NCBI RefSeq assembly: GCF_003308995.1
Contig: NZ_QFFJ01000001.1
Span: forward strand, 2,542,001-2,606,000
Direction of reading: 5' to 3'
Length of the DNA: 64,000 nucleotides
Source of the DNA: Chitinophaga flava
GTDB taxonomy: Bacteria > Bacteroidota > Bacteroidia > Chitinophagales > Chitinophagaceae
Below are positions 49,631 to 58,533 of this stretch, piece after piece (positions within the stretch are counted from its first letter, which is position 1; each line of letters opens with the position of its first letter). Both the position numbers and the translations under genes were made by a program. Under the pieces are notes generated by a model. That model was not told where the DNA came from. It did not search any database and saw only the letters and a program-made list of their open reading frames with translations.

Positions 49631-50704
49631 ATGAAGCATCTAGCTCAACTTACTGATCCTGTATATGTGAAGCCAGCGTATGAAACGGTTTTCGACAGGG
49701 TATTCAAATCCATGATCCGTGATGAACGCGATCTGCCTTTTGTTTACCTGACCCTGAAAATTACCTTCACTTTATGGCCACTCGCCATTCTGCTATACTT
49801 ACCAGGTGTCAATAATTGGATATGGTGGGCTGCTGCCATCACTTATCAGTTTTTTAATAATGTTACCTTCAAAGGGCCTTTCGGCCTGATGCTACATTGC
49901 ACCAGCCACCGCGCCTTCTTCGAAAAAAAATACGGCATCCTTAATAATTATCTACCCTGGGTAATAGGCCCCCTGTTTGGACAAACGCCGGAATCCTACT
50001 ATTCCCACCATATTGGTATGCACCACCCGGAAAACAATATGCCAGACGATGATAGTTGCACCATGATGTACCAACGCGATTCATTCCGTGGCTTCCTGCA
50101 TTACCTCTGGTCTTTTGTGACTTTTGGCGTCTACGATACCGCAAAGTACCATATCCGTAAAAAAAGGAATAAACTGATGGTAAAACTGGTCAGGGGTGAA
50201 ATGTTATTCATCGCCGCCTGTGTGGGTCTTTCCTTTATCAATTTCCCGGCTACCTTCGTTGTGTTTATCCTGCCCTTTATCATCTCCAGAATCATTATGA
50301 TGGTGGGCAACTGGGCCCAGCACGCCTTTATCAGTGCAGATGATCCCGACAACTGCTATAAAAACAGCATTACCTGCATCAACACTAAATACAACCACAA
50401 ATGCTGGAACGATGGTTATCATATCAGCCATCATATCAAGCCCAGCATGCACTGGACAGACCACCCGGTATATTTCCGTAAAACACTTGATCAGTATATT
50501 ATCAATGATGCTGTTGTATTCGACGGTATCCACTTCCTGCATGTATGGCTTTGGCTGATGACCAAACGTTACGACCTGCTGGCCAAACACTTTGTGAATA
50601 TCGGCGACCGCTTCCAGTCCGATGCAGAGATCATCTCCTTCCTCAAACAAAGGACCCTCCGCATCAATAGCATACCAGAACCGGCAGCAGTAGCCGCCGC
50701 ATAA
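49631..50704 (+). CDS. fatty acid desaturase family protein
   Basis: 357 residues. An integral-membrane di-iron enzyme with membrane segments at about 38-60, 64-82, 105-118, 190-205 and 208-228. It has three histidine clusters: HCTSH (89-93), HHIGMHH (126-132) and HISHH (264-268), plus WAQHAF (H231) as an extra ligand. This is the arrangement of membrane fatty-acid desaturases and hydroxylases, which insert a double bond or hydroxyl using O2 and reduced ferredoxin or cytochrome. It is single, with its own terminator at 50731-50771. The Bacteroidota branch may act on sphingolipid or fatty acyl chains; this is not decided here. Confidence 0.88.
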   Translation: MKHLAQLTDPVYVKPAYETVFDRVFKSMIRDERDLPFVYLTLKITFTLWPLAILLYLPGVNNWIWWAAAITYQFFNNVTFKGPFGLMLHCTSHRAFFEKKYGILNNYLPWVIGPLFGQTPESYYSHHIGMHHPENNMPDDDSCTMMYQRDSFRGFLHYLWSFVTFGVYDTAKYHIRKKRNKLMVKLVRGEMLFIAACVGLSFINFPATFVVFILPFIISRIIMMVGNWAQHAFISADDPDNCYKNSITCINTKYNHKCWNDGYHISHHIKPSMHWTDHPVYFRKTLDQYIINDAVVFDGIHFLHVWLWLMTKRYDLLAKHFVNIGDRFQSDAEIISFLKQRTLRINSIPEPAAVAAA

Positions 50705-50730
50705 AATAAAAGACTAATAATACAATTATA

Positions 50731-50771
50731 AAAAGAAGATGCCGTCTCTAACCGGGACGGCATCTTCTTTT
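50731..50771 (+). terminator. terminator of the desaturase gene
   Basis: AAAAGAAGATGCCGTC (50731-50746) pairs perfectly with GACGGCATCTTCTTTT (50756-50771), 16 bases, with a T-run built into the right arm. Confidence 0.93.
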
Positions 50772-50789
50772 CATGTACTTCCGCATAAA

Positions 50790-50821
50790 AAAGGCTGTCT
50801 CAACTTTACGAGACAGCCTTT
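50790..50821 (-). terminator. terminator of SusCD locus 2
   Basis: AAAGGCTGTCT and AGACAGCCTTT pair perfectly over 11 bases with a 10-base loop. On the minus strand it runs into TTTTTTATG. It begins about 30 bases past the SusD stop. Confidence 0.93.
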
Positions 50822-50851
50822 GCTTTTAAGATGGAACAGGACGGGGTATGA

Positions 50852-52621
50852 TTAGTTGATCCAGCCCGGATTTTGTACCAGGTTAGGATTACGTTCGATT
50901 TCGCTCTGCGGGATAGCCCAGTTGTAGATATAATCGCCTTTCCAGGAATAGTTAACAACATTGTTGCCCCAGATTTGCTGAATGCCAGCACCTACGGCAA
51001 AGGTTTTTTCTTTCCATGTTTTCCAGCGCAGTTCATCAAAGTAGTTGATGCCCTCATTCACAAACTCCACCCTGCGTTCGTTGCGGATACGCTCACGCAT
51101 GGTAGTCTGATCACCTACGTAAGTAGGTTTGGAAACATCAGCGCTTTGCAGGGCAGGCATGCCTACTCTGGCCCGCACTTTGTTCACCAGGTCCAGCGAC
51201 TGCTGGCTGAATCCCTGCTCATTCAACGCTTCCGCCCACATCAGCAGTACATCTGCAAAGCGGATCACCGGGAAGTCAGTAGGACCATAAGCCCGGTTGA
51301 TAGTTTCTGTGGCACCTTCATAAACAAATTTGCGGTGCAGATAATAGAAGTATGCCTTGGTATCTGTTGCCAGATCCCAGGTAGGCGTGGTATTGGAACG
51401 GAAAGGCCACCTTGAAACGTATACCTGGTTGGCACTTCCGTTTACACCCAGATACTCTGAATACGGCGTGATAACGTTGGCGGATAAACGCGGATCGCGG
51501 TTGGTATAGGCAGCCTTGATACGGGCTTCATTGCCAACAGGCAGATACTTGCTCATATCCAGTCCACGTGAAGTAGCACCGGCAATTTCCCCGGCGGTAA
51601 GGCCATCTCTGAAAAAGTATACTTCCCGTTGTGCGGCTGTCAGTCCTTTAAATCCGGGAATAACCTTTTCCCAGTCAAACTTGCTGCCATCAGTATTTTC
51701 ATACATATCTACCACTACCGGAGACACCAGGTAGGTATTCCAGCAGGAACCAAAAGAGCTTCTGTTACCACAGAAGAACTGCGTGGTAGAACCAAAGTTA
51801 TTCACAGCGATATTCTGGATGGAGAAAATCATCTCATCACTTTGTTCATTCACTTCTTTGAAAAGCTGTTTATAATCGCCATTGAAAAGGGTATATCCCG
51901 CTTCCTGCACTTTTGAGAAATCGGTGGCAGCGGCAGCCCAGTTGCGGGTATACAGATAGGCTTTACCTCTGAGCGCATAAGCAGCACCTTTTGTGATGTG
52001 CCCATAGTTGGCATTACCTTTTGAATTCTTCAGCGGCAGGTTCGGTTCATTAATACAATCTGTAAGATCGTTGATAACTACCCGCCATACACTGTCTTCT
52101 GTTTCACGGCCTTTCACGGCTTCATCTGCGGTAAATGGCTGCAGATACACTGGTACACCATGCCACAGCTGATTCAACCTGAAATAGAAATAAGCACGCA
52201 GGAATTTGGATTCTGCCAGGTATCTTGCTTTTTTATCACTGGCAGAAGGTGATTTCAGCGGGATATTCACAATCGCATTATTGGCGCGCTGAATACCATC
52301 ATAAAACTGTTTCCAGTTCTTACTGAACATATCACTGCTGGGCGTAATAGTACCCACCTGTAAACCATCTGCATCACGCACCATACTACCCACACCGTAC
52401 CGGTCCAGCTGATACAGCTCATTACCGGAGGCACTGCTCTGGTCTATATTCAATCTCAGGGCGGCATATACGCCGGCCATACCCTGATCGGTGAGATTGT
52501 CTGTTGTCCACATCAGGGCATCACTTTCCTGTGTATAGGACGTGGTGTCCAGCAGGTTTTTCTTACAACTGGCTATGGACAGGAGCCCGGCGGCATATAT
52601 TAATATTCTGAACTTTTTCAT
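50852..52621 (-). CDS. SusD/RagB family nutrient-binding lipoprotein
   Basis: 589 residues. The lipoprotein signal ends LSIASC (C19), then KKNLLDTTSYTQESDALMWTTDNL. The N-terminal helical repeat region has AESKFLRAYFYFRLNQLWHGVPVYLQPF and AYALRGKAYLYTRNWAAAATDFSKV. The C-terminal RagB/SusD domain has FPVIRFADVLLMWAEALNEQG, LDLVNKVRARVGMPAL and RRVEFVNEGINYFDELRW. It is about 100 residues longer than the SusD of locus 1, and the two are only distant relatives. It starts 17 bases after the SusC stop and is the last gene of the locus. Confidence 0.95.
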   Translation of the reverse strand: MKKFRILIYAAGLLSIASCKKNLLDTTSYTQESDALMWTTDNLTDQGMAGVYAALRLNIDQSSASGNELYQLDRYGVGSMVRDADGLQVGTITPSSDMFSKNWKQFYDGIQRANNAIVNIPLKSPSASDKKARYLAESKFLRAYFYFRLNQLWHGVPVYLQPFTADEAVKGRETEDSVWRVVINDLTDCINEPNLPLKNSKGNANYGHITKGAAYALRGKAYLYTRNWAAAATDFSKVQEAGYTLFNGDYKQLFKEVNEQSDEMIFSIQNIAVNNFGSTTQFFCGNRSSFGSCWNTYLVSPVVVDMYENTDGSKFDWEKVIPGFKGLTAAQREVYFFRDGLTAGEIAGATSRGLDMSKYLPVGNEARIKAAYTNRDPRLSANVITPYSEYLGVNGSANQVYVSRWPFRSNTTPTWDLATDTKAYFYYLHRKFVYEGATETINRAYGPTDFPVIRFADVLLMWAEALNEQGFSQQSLDLVNKVRARVGMPALQSADVSKPTYVGDQTTMRERIRNERRVEFVNEGINYFDELRWKTWKEKTFAVGAGIQQIWGNNVVNYSWKGDYIYNWAIPQSEIERNPNLVQNPGWIN

Positions 52622-52638
52622 ACACTAACTTTTAAGAA

Positions 52639-55600
52639 CTAGAAAGTAACATTAAGGCCCAATGCATACTGCTTCATAGTTGGATACCCAACGTTGGCGC
52701 CGATTTCCGGATCGAGGCCTGGATATTTGGTAATCGTCAGCAGGTTTTCTCCACTCACATATACAATGGCTTTGCTGATAGCCGCACGTTTGGTAAGACG
52801 TTCCGGAATCTGGTAACCGATCTGCACATTCTTTAATTTCAGGTAAGAGGCATTGTAGAGATAGAAATTATTATCCAGGCTGTTCTGCGGATCTGTATTC
52901 AGCTTCAGACGAGGATACTTACCGTTGATATTGTTGGCAGGATCAGCAGGATTGGCGTCGTTGTAATAGTAGTGATCATTGGCTACATCCAGTCCGATCG
53001 CATTACCGGCAGAAGTAACAGAGCTTAAATATCCGCGGTCGTTGTAGTAATACTGCATCCCGGCACTTCCGGCCCATATCATATTGAGGTATATTCCTTT
53101 CCAGGATGCGCTGAGGTTAAACCCGTAGTTGTATTTAGGCGTACCACTGGTACCGGTGAAGGTCCTGTCGTAGTTGTTGCCATAGATGCCATCACCATTG
53201 GTATCAGCATAAATCAGGTCACCATACCAGATTTTTCCTTTATCGGCGCCCTGAGCAGGCAAGAAGGTATAACCGGCGGCCATCATGGCTTTCAGCCAGT
53301 CCATATCCTTTGGTGTCCGGATCATGCCGTCTTTCGGACCACCGTTGATATTCACGCTGCCATCTGCATTGAAATAAGTACCACTACCCTGATACAGTTT
53401 GTTGAGATAATACTCATCGATCTGGTGTCCTTCCACCCTGTATTTATTCCCACTATTGGAAGATACCTTACCGATATTAGAAGCCCATACTTTGTTGCCA
53501 TTGGCATCAGTGGTGTAACCATCCTGGAAAGCGCCGCGATACGATGTGATGATATTTTTATTGTAGGAGAAATTACCGCCGACAGTAATATCCACCTCGC
53601 CGAATTTATGATTGTAGCTGGCCACCAGTTCAATACCCTTATTGGATACAGTAGCTGTGTTTACAGTAGGAGCATCGGCATTGCCCGCTGTCAGTGGTAT
53701 AGGCGGCGTGGTAATGATACCGCTGGTGGATTTGCTGTAGTAATCGATAGAGATGTTCAGGGCATTATTCAGCAAAGTCGCATCCACTCCTATATCAGAG
53801 ATAGCCGTAGCTTCCCAGAGCAAACCGGGGTTACCCAGTTTGGTAACAGCCAATGCATTGACAGCAGTATTGTTGAAGGAATAATATACCTGGTTGTAGA
53901 GCGTCTGATAATCGTAGTTGCCTTTAGACCTGTCGCCACCGCCGTTGTTACCCAGTTTACCCCAGGAGCCACGCAGTTTCAGTTGCTGGAAATCTTTCAG
54001 GAGATCTTTCAGGAATGTTTCTTCTGTGAGGCGCCATCCTGCAGAGAAAGAAGGATAATAACCCCAACGGGATGCGGATGCAAAGCGGGAAGAGCCATCA
54101 TAGCGGAGGTTAGCCTCTAACAGATATTTGTTCCGGTAGGCGTAGTTAATACGGCCAAACCAGCTGCGGAGCGCATTGTCATATTCTGCACCTTCAAATA
54201 CGTTGTTGGTGTTTCCGGCCACATTAATGTTGGTCACTTCTTCAGAGATCAGGCCTTTCCTGCTGGCGGCATCACGGTTGTAGTAAAAGTAATTCTGGTT
54301 ATAACCAACGAGTGCAGAAAAATCATGTCCACCTTTGAACTGTGTGCTGTAGCGCAATACGTTATCGAAGGTGGTGGTGAAGTCTTTGTTGTGTTCCACG
54401 CTGGTGGTGAGCTGGTCTGGTGTGGCAGCCGGCTGTTTGGCCACGTTGGTGGAGAGGTCCCATTTTGCAAAAGGAACATCATGGAATTGTTTATCCTGGA
54501 AACGGGTCTGGTAGTTGAATTTGGTTTCAAATGTCAGTCCGCGGAGGAGAGAGAGTGTGGCGTATACGGTGGAGTTGAATCTGTTCCTCACATTTTTTCC
54601 TGCTACGTTATTAAGATATAACAGGATGTTATTGGCTGTCTGTGATTCTTCCAGGGCAGTTGGGAATCCGTATTTTCCCTGGTAGATGGACGGAACGCCC
54701 GGTGTTGTCTGCCGGAGATAGTTGAAGGCGTTTTCTGTATTTCCCAGTCCGAATAATTCCTGGCTTGCAAACGTTTGCGTACCAACCGTAATAAATTGAT
54801 TGATTTTGCTGTCCAGGTTGAGGCGGATCTGATAACGTTTGGCTTCTGTATGGTCCATCGTACCGGGGTTGTTCAGGTAGCCTGCGGAAACCAGGAAGGT
54901 AGATTTTTCTCCACCGCCGGCAACGGAAATGTTATGCTGTTGCAGCACGTTGTGTTTAAATACGGTATTGGCCCAATCTGTATTGGCATATACCACGGAG
55001 TTGGGGATACCTGCTGCATTCAGATCATTGGGATTATTGTTGGCATTGATCCAGGTATCAATGGTCTGCTGCTTAAACAGTTCAGCCTGTCCGAGGTTGC
55101 GGGCACTTTCGTTGTAGAGCTTCATGTAACGCACATAGTCGTTCACAAACTTGGGCAGGTTGCTGGGTTGTACAGTAGACAGGGTACCACTGTAGGTAAC
55201 AGTTGTGCGGTTGCGGCTGCCCTTTTTGGTGGTGATGAGGATTACACCGTTTGCAGCCAGGGTACCGTAGATAGAAGAGGAGGCTGCATCCTTGAGCACA
55301 GAGATGCTTTCTATATCTGTCGGGTTTACGGCATCCATGGTACCGATGATACCATCAATCACGACCAGCGGATCGCTGTTGTTGAGTGTACCCACACCAC
55401 GTACACGAATGGTGGCTTCATCAGAACCCGGTTTACCGGAACTCTGACGCACCTGCAGCCCGGGGCTTAATCCGGCTAATGCGCTGGACACATTGGTAAC
55501 CGGACGATTCTCCAGGCTTTTGCTGGTAACAGTAGTCACGGCACCGGTGAGGTTCACCCTTTTTTGTGTGGCATATCCAACTACTACCACATCCGTGAGA

Positions 55601-56226
55601 TCTGCATTTTTTTGTTTCAGGGTAACAGTAATGGATGAACGGCCTTGCAGATTTAACTCTTGTCTTTCAAATCCAATATAATCCACTACCAGTATGGCAT
55701 TGGCTGGATCTGCATCTCTAATCAGAAATTCGCCCTTTTCGTCTGTCATCGCACGTTTGGTAGTGCCTTTCAGAACAACGGAAGCTCCAGGAAGGGCTTC
55801 ACCCTTATCGTTTACAATGCGTCCGCGCAGATCCACGTCCTGCACGGCTGTCAGCTGCATTTTTTCTTTTCTGGTATCTACCACAATCACTTTATCCACA
55901 ATGGAATAAGTGAGAGGCTGCCCGGAGAAACAGACATCCAGTGCTGATTTTAAATCCACATTGGTGAGAGAAACAGTAACGCGCTGTGCTTTGGAAAGCA
56001 TTTCATCGCGGTACATAAAATTGTAACCCGTTTGCTGGGTAATACTTTTAAAGACCTGGGCAAGCGTAGCATTGCGCTGATGCAAGGTTAATGTCTGGGA
56101 ATACCCGAGTGCGGCCACCTGCAGGGAAAGGAATACCAGCAGGACCATCAGCCTTAATACCCGGAATGTCTTGAAAAAAGTGAATTTTTGGGCATACGAA
56201 GTCCCATTGTAGTGAGGAGAACTCAT
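52639..56226 (-). CDS. SusC/RagA TonB-linked outer-membrane transporter with STN domain
   Basis: 1195 residues. Signal peptide from the segment LMVLLVFLSLQVAALGYSQ (end about 45). STN domain about 50-118 (LAQVFKSITQQTGYNFMYRDEMLS, KSALDVCFSGQPLTYSIVDKVIVV). Carboxypeptidase-like domain about 128-215 (GRIVNDKGEALPGASVVLKGTTKRAMTDEKGEF). Plug about 218-345 with the SusC motif DIESISVLKDAASSSIYGTLAANGVILITTKKG. The barrel ends ...YPTMKQYALGLNVTF. The YATQKRVNLTGAV box after the CarboxypepD domain marks the common SusC subgroup. Works with the SusD encoded next. Confidence 0.96.
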   Translation of the reverse strand: MSSPHYNGTSYAQKFTFFKTFRVLRLMVLLVFLSLQVAALGYSQTLTLHQRNATLAQVFKSITQQTGYNFMYRDEMLSKAQRVTVSLTNVDLKSALDVCFSGQPLTYSIVDKVIVVDTRKEKMQLTAVQDVDLRGRIVNDKGEALPGASVVLKGTTKRAMTDEKGEFLIRDADPANAILVVDYIGFERQELNLQGRSSITVTLKQKNADLTDVVVVGYATQKRVNLTGAVTTVTSKSLENRPVTNVSSALAGLSPGLQVRQSSGKPGSDEATIRVRGVGTLNNSDPLVVIDGIIGTMDAVNPTDIESISVLKDAASSSIYGTLAANGVILITTKKGSRNRTTVTYSGTLSTVQPSNLPKFVNDYVRYMKLYNESARNLGQAELFKQQTIDTWINANNNPNDLNAAGIPNSVVYANTDWANTVFKHNVLQQHNISVAGGGEKSTFLVSAGYLNNPGTMDHTEAKRYQIRLNLDSKINQFITVGTQTFASQELFGLGNTENAFNYLRQTTPGVPSIYQGKYGFPTALEESQTANNILLYLNNVAGKNVRNRFNSTVYATLSLLRGLTFETKFNYQTRFQDKQFHDVPFAKWDLSTNVAKQPAATPDQLTTSVEHNKDFTTTFDNVLRYSTQFKGGHDFSALVGYNQNYFYYNRDAASRKGLISEEVTNINVAGNTNNVFEGAEYDNALRSWFGRINYAYRNKYLLEANLRYDGSSRFASASRWGYYPSFSAGWRLTEETFLKDLLKDFQQLKLRGSWGKLGNNGGGDRSKGNYDYQTLYNQVYYSFNNTAVNALAVTKLGNPGLLWEATAISDIGVDATLLNNALNISIDYYSKSTSGIITTPPIPLTAGNADAPTVNTATVSNKGIELVASYNHKFGEVDITVGGNFSYNKNIITSYRGAFQDGYTTDANGNKVWASNIGKVSSNSGNKYRVEGHQIDEYYLNKLYQGSGTYFNADGSVNINGGPKDGMIRTPKDMDWLKAMMAAGYTFLPAQGADKGKIWYGDLIYADTNGDGIYGNNYDRTFTGTSGTPKYNYGFNLSASWKGIYLNMIWAGSAGMQYYYNDRGYLSSVTSAGNAIGLDVANDHYYYNDANPADPANNINGKYPRLKLNTDPQNSLDNNFYLYNASYLKLKNVQIGYQIPERLTKRAAISKAIVYVSGENLLTITKYPGLDPEIGANVGYPTMKQYALGLNVTF

Positions 56227-56393
56227 ACATCACATGTGTTTGGTGAAATGTTATCGGTATTGGAATAGATTAGTTATGGCAATCGGAAACCCTTAGCCCG
56301 ATTGACTTCTGGCTTTTTAAAATGGTTTTTTCATTGTTCTGCTTACATTTTAGATTTAGATTATTGGTTTTTACATGTTGATATAATGATTGA

Positions 56394-57530
56394 TTAATTC
56401 CTGCTGACTATCAGTCTGCGATCCTTCAGTTTACAGTGGATGCCACTCAGTTCCAGCATTCTGATAATGTTTTCCAGGCTGGTGTTGCGTGAAAATACCG
56501 CGCTGAGGTGTTCTTCAGGGATACCATCTTCAAACTGCAGCTGAAGGTCATACCATCTTGCCAGTTGTCTTAGTGCCACATCAATTGTTTCTCCGGCAAA
56601 TTCGAATTTTCCATCTTTCCAGGCTATCACCGCGTTCACATCGGCCTGGGTGACGGTCAGCTGCTGACTACTGTCTGATGCAGCCTGTTGCCCTGGTGAT
56701 AGTTGTTTGGTGGTATGGCCGTTGGTCACGTTGACGGCGCCTGTTATCAGTGTTGTTTGGATGCGCTTCTCCTCGGGGTAAGCCATGATATTGAAGGAGG
56801 TGCCCAATACCTGCACTTTCATATTATTTACCTGGACGATGAAGGGCTTATTTTGATCTGGTGCAATTTCGAAATAGGCTTCCCCGCTCAGTTCCACAGT
56901 GCGTTGTTGTCCATTAAAGCTGGTAGGGTATTTCAATGAGCTGGCAGCATTAAGCCATGCTTTACTGCCATCAGGCAGCACTACTGCAAACTGGCCGCCC
57001 TGTGGTGTTTTCAGGGTATTGTACTGTACTGCGCTGTTGTGATTGTTCTCCGGTGTGTATACCAGGGATTTTCCGTTTACCTGGGCATTGCCAATAGCAG
57101 CCTGCAGACTGTCGTTCAGGGCCATGGTGCTGCCATCGTCCAGTACCAGTATGGCCTTGTTGCTTCCTGGCATCACCGGTAACGGGGCATGTGTGGCAGC
57201 AAGCTGAGATGGAGCCGCGTTTCCGGATATCCGGAGCCACCATAGTCCTGCGCCGAGCACAAGGGTAATTCCGGCCGCTACAGCGGTACGTTTCAGCCAC
57301 AGCCTGCGGACCCTGTTGCGGGAAGGTGCTGGTTGCTGAACCAGTTCCTGCAGGTTTCCCTGTATTCTGCCGAAAATTTCTTCTTTGTCAAAACCGGGAA
57401 CAGGGGGGATATTCACCTGTTCGTCGCTGAAGGAGTGGTACCATTGATTTACCAACGCACGTTCCTCTGCGGAGGCTTCTCCACGCAGATACTTCTCTAT
57501 AGCGTTTAATAGATCCTGGTTTACTTTCAT
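56394..57530 (-). CDS. FecR-family anti-sigma factor
   Basis: 378 residues. A cytoplasmic N-terminal region of about 80 residues (LLNAIEKYLRGEASAEERALVNQWYHSF), then one membrane helix at about 87-106 (RTAVAAGITLVLGAGLWWL). The FecR domain covers about 175-275 (TPQGGQFAVVLPDGSKAWLNAASSLKYP, LSGEAYFEIAPDQNKPFIV, VQVLGTSFNIMAYPEEK). The C-terminal DUF4974 domain spans about 308-378 (GKFEFAGETIDVALRQLARWYDLQLQFEDGI). It bridges the SusC STN domain and the sigma factor encoded 52 bases upstream. Confidence 0.94.
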   Translation of the reverse strand: MKVNQDLLNAIEKYLRGEASAEERALVNQWYHSFSDEQVNIPPVPGFDKEEIFGRIQGNLQELVQQPAPSRNRVRRLWLKRTAVAAGITLVLGAGLWWLRISGNAAPSQLAATHAPLPVMPGSNKAILVLDDGSTMALNDSLQAAIGNAQVNGKSLVYTPENNHNSAVQYNTLKTPQGGQFAVVLPDGSKAWLNAASSLKYPTSFNGQQRTVELSGEAYFEIAPDQNKPFIVQVNNMKVQVLGTSFNIMAYPEEKRIQTTLITGAVNVTNGHTTKQLSPGQQAASDSSQQLTVTQADVNAVIAWKDGKFEFAGETIDVALRQLARWYDLQLQFEDGIPEEHLSAVFSRNTSLENIIRMLELSGIHCKLKDRRLIVSRN

Positions 57531-57582
57531 AACGGTAATTACACTGATGAGTCGAACAACTGGAAGGGATCCCCTACGTCGT

Positions 57583-58155
57583 TCAGAAAAAAAAGGAGAA
57601 AAATATGGAAAATAAGTGTCTGATGCTACCCTTCAGCTGGCGTAGAGCCTTTGTGAGCTGGTTTTCCACGGTTTTACTGGAGATATTGAGTGTTTGTGCG
57701 ATTTCTTTTACCGGCATGCCCTGTTCACGGCTGTAGCGGAATATCAGCTGGCATTTTTCCGGGAGTTTGTTCACTTCTTCCTGCAGGAGCTGCAGGATAT
57801 GTTTATACTGGTAGGTCATTTCCGGCTCTGCAACGTTTACCGGTATGTTGGTACTGTAAACCTCCTGGTACTGACGCAGCAGTTGTTCCCGGCGGAAGCG
57901 GTCCAGGATCTTATATTTGACGGCCGTGGCCAGATAGGCGCCGGCATTGTTGATCTGCCGGTTATGCCGCTGGTTCCAGAGGCTGGCGAATACGTCCTGT
58001 ACGATATCTTCAGCTGCCTGTATGTCGGACAGCCTGTTATAAGCCACTGCGAGCAGCTTTTCACGGTAAGCCTCATAGATTTCGGTAAATGCAGACGCAT
58101 CATCCTCCCGCAGACGCTCCATCCACAAAATATCTTTATTTGGTTGACCTGTCAT
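57583..58155 (-). CDS. ECF RNA polymerase sigma factor (FecI-like)
   Basis: 190 residues. Region 2 covers about 17-85 (AFTEIYEAYREKLLAVAYNRLSDIQAAEDIVQDVFASLWNQR). Region 4 covers about 115-175 (VNKLPEKCQLIFRYSREQGMPVKEIAQTLNISSKTVENQLTKALRQL), with its helix-turn-helix. The last residues are unusually hydrophobic (IRHLFSIFFSFFF), a tail often seen in SusCD-linked sigma factors. First gene of locus 2, followed by FecR; activation is expected when the SusC partner binds ligand. Confidence 0.94.
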   Translation of the reverse strand: MTGQPNKDILWMERLREDDASAFTEIYEAYREKLLAVAYNRLSDIQAAEDIVQDVFASLWNQRHNRQINNAGAYLATAVKYKILDRFRREQLLRQYQEVYSTNIPVNVAEPEMTYQYKHILQLLQEEVNKLPEKCQLIFRYSREQGMPVKEIAQTLNISSKTVENQLTKALRQLKGSIRHLFSIFFSFFF

Positions 58156-58533
58156 CAGTATGGCACAAGTGTATATGCGATATTAAATATTATTTTCCGG
58201 CTTTTCGATACTTGTCATGAAATCTTTATAAGATGCAGGTATGATCCGGGGACTTTTCTCTTATCAACGAACGAACAGGAAGGTACCCTTTCCTGTTGGA
58301 GGTAACCAGTCGGGGCTCCCGAACATGCTTTTTCCCCTTGCCTGGCAGAAAATATTAACACTTTATAACACTTTTGGCTTTCCCGGTACAAGTTCAGACA
58401 ATCCAAATCCGCCACAGTATTGACCTCAATCTCCAAAATGGAAAGTTATGTTATATAATCTTAATGAATATGCTTATCTATAACAATAAGTAACTAAATT
58501 TGCGCTCTAACTTTTTTTATTAAAGTAAAAAAT
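58156..58533. other. intergenic region between SusCD locus 2 and fabF
   Basis: 378 bases between divergent genes. The fabF -7 box lies near the right end. I found no acyl-carrier-protein gene here, although acpP commonly precedes fabF in this phylum, and no other supported feature. Confidence 0.5.
58495..58502 (+). promoter_or_regulatory. -7 box (TAAATTTG) of fabF
   Basis: Exact TAnnTTTG, 32 bases before the ATG at 58534. The -33 position reads CTT and not TTG. Confidence 0.5.
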
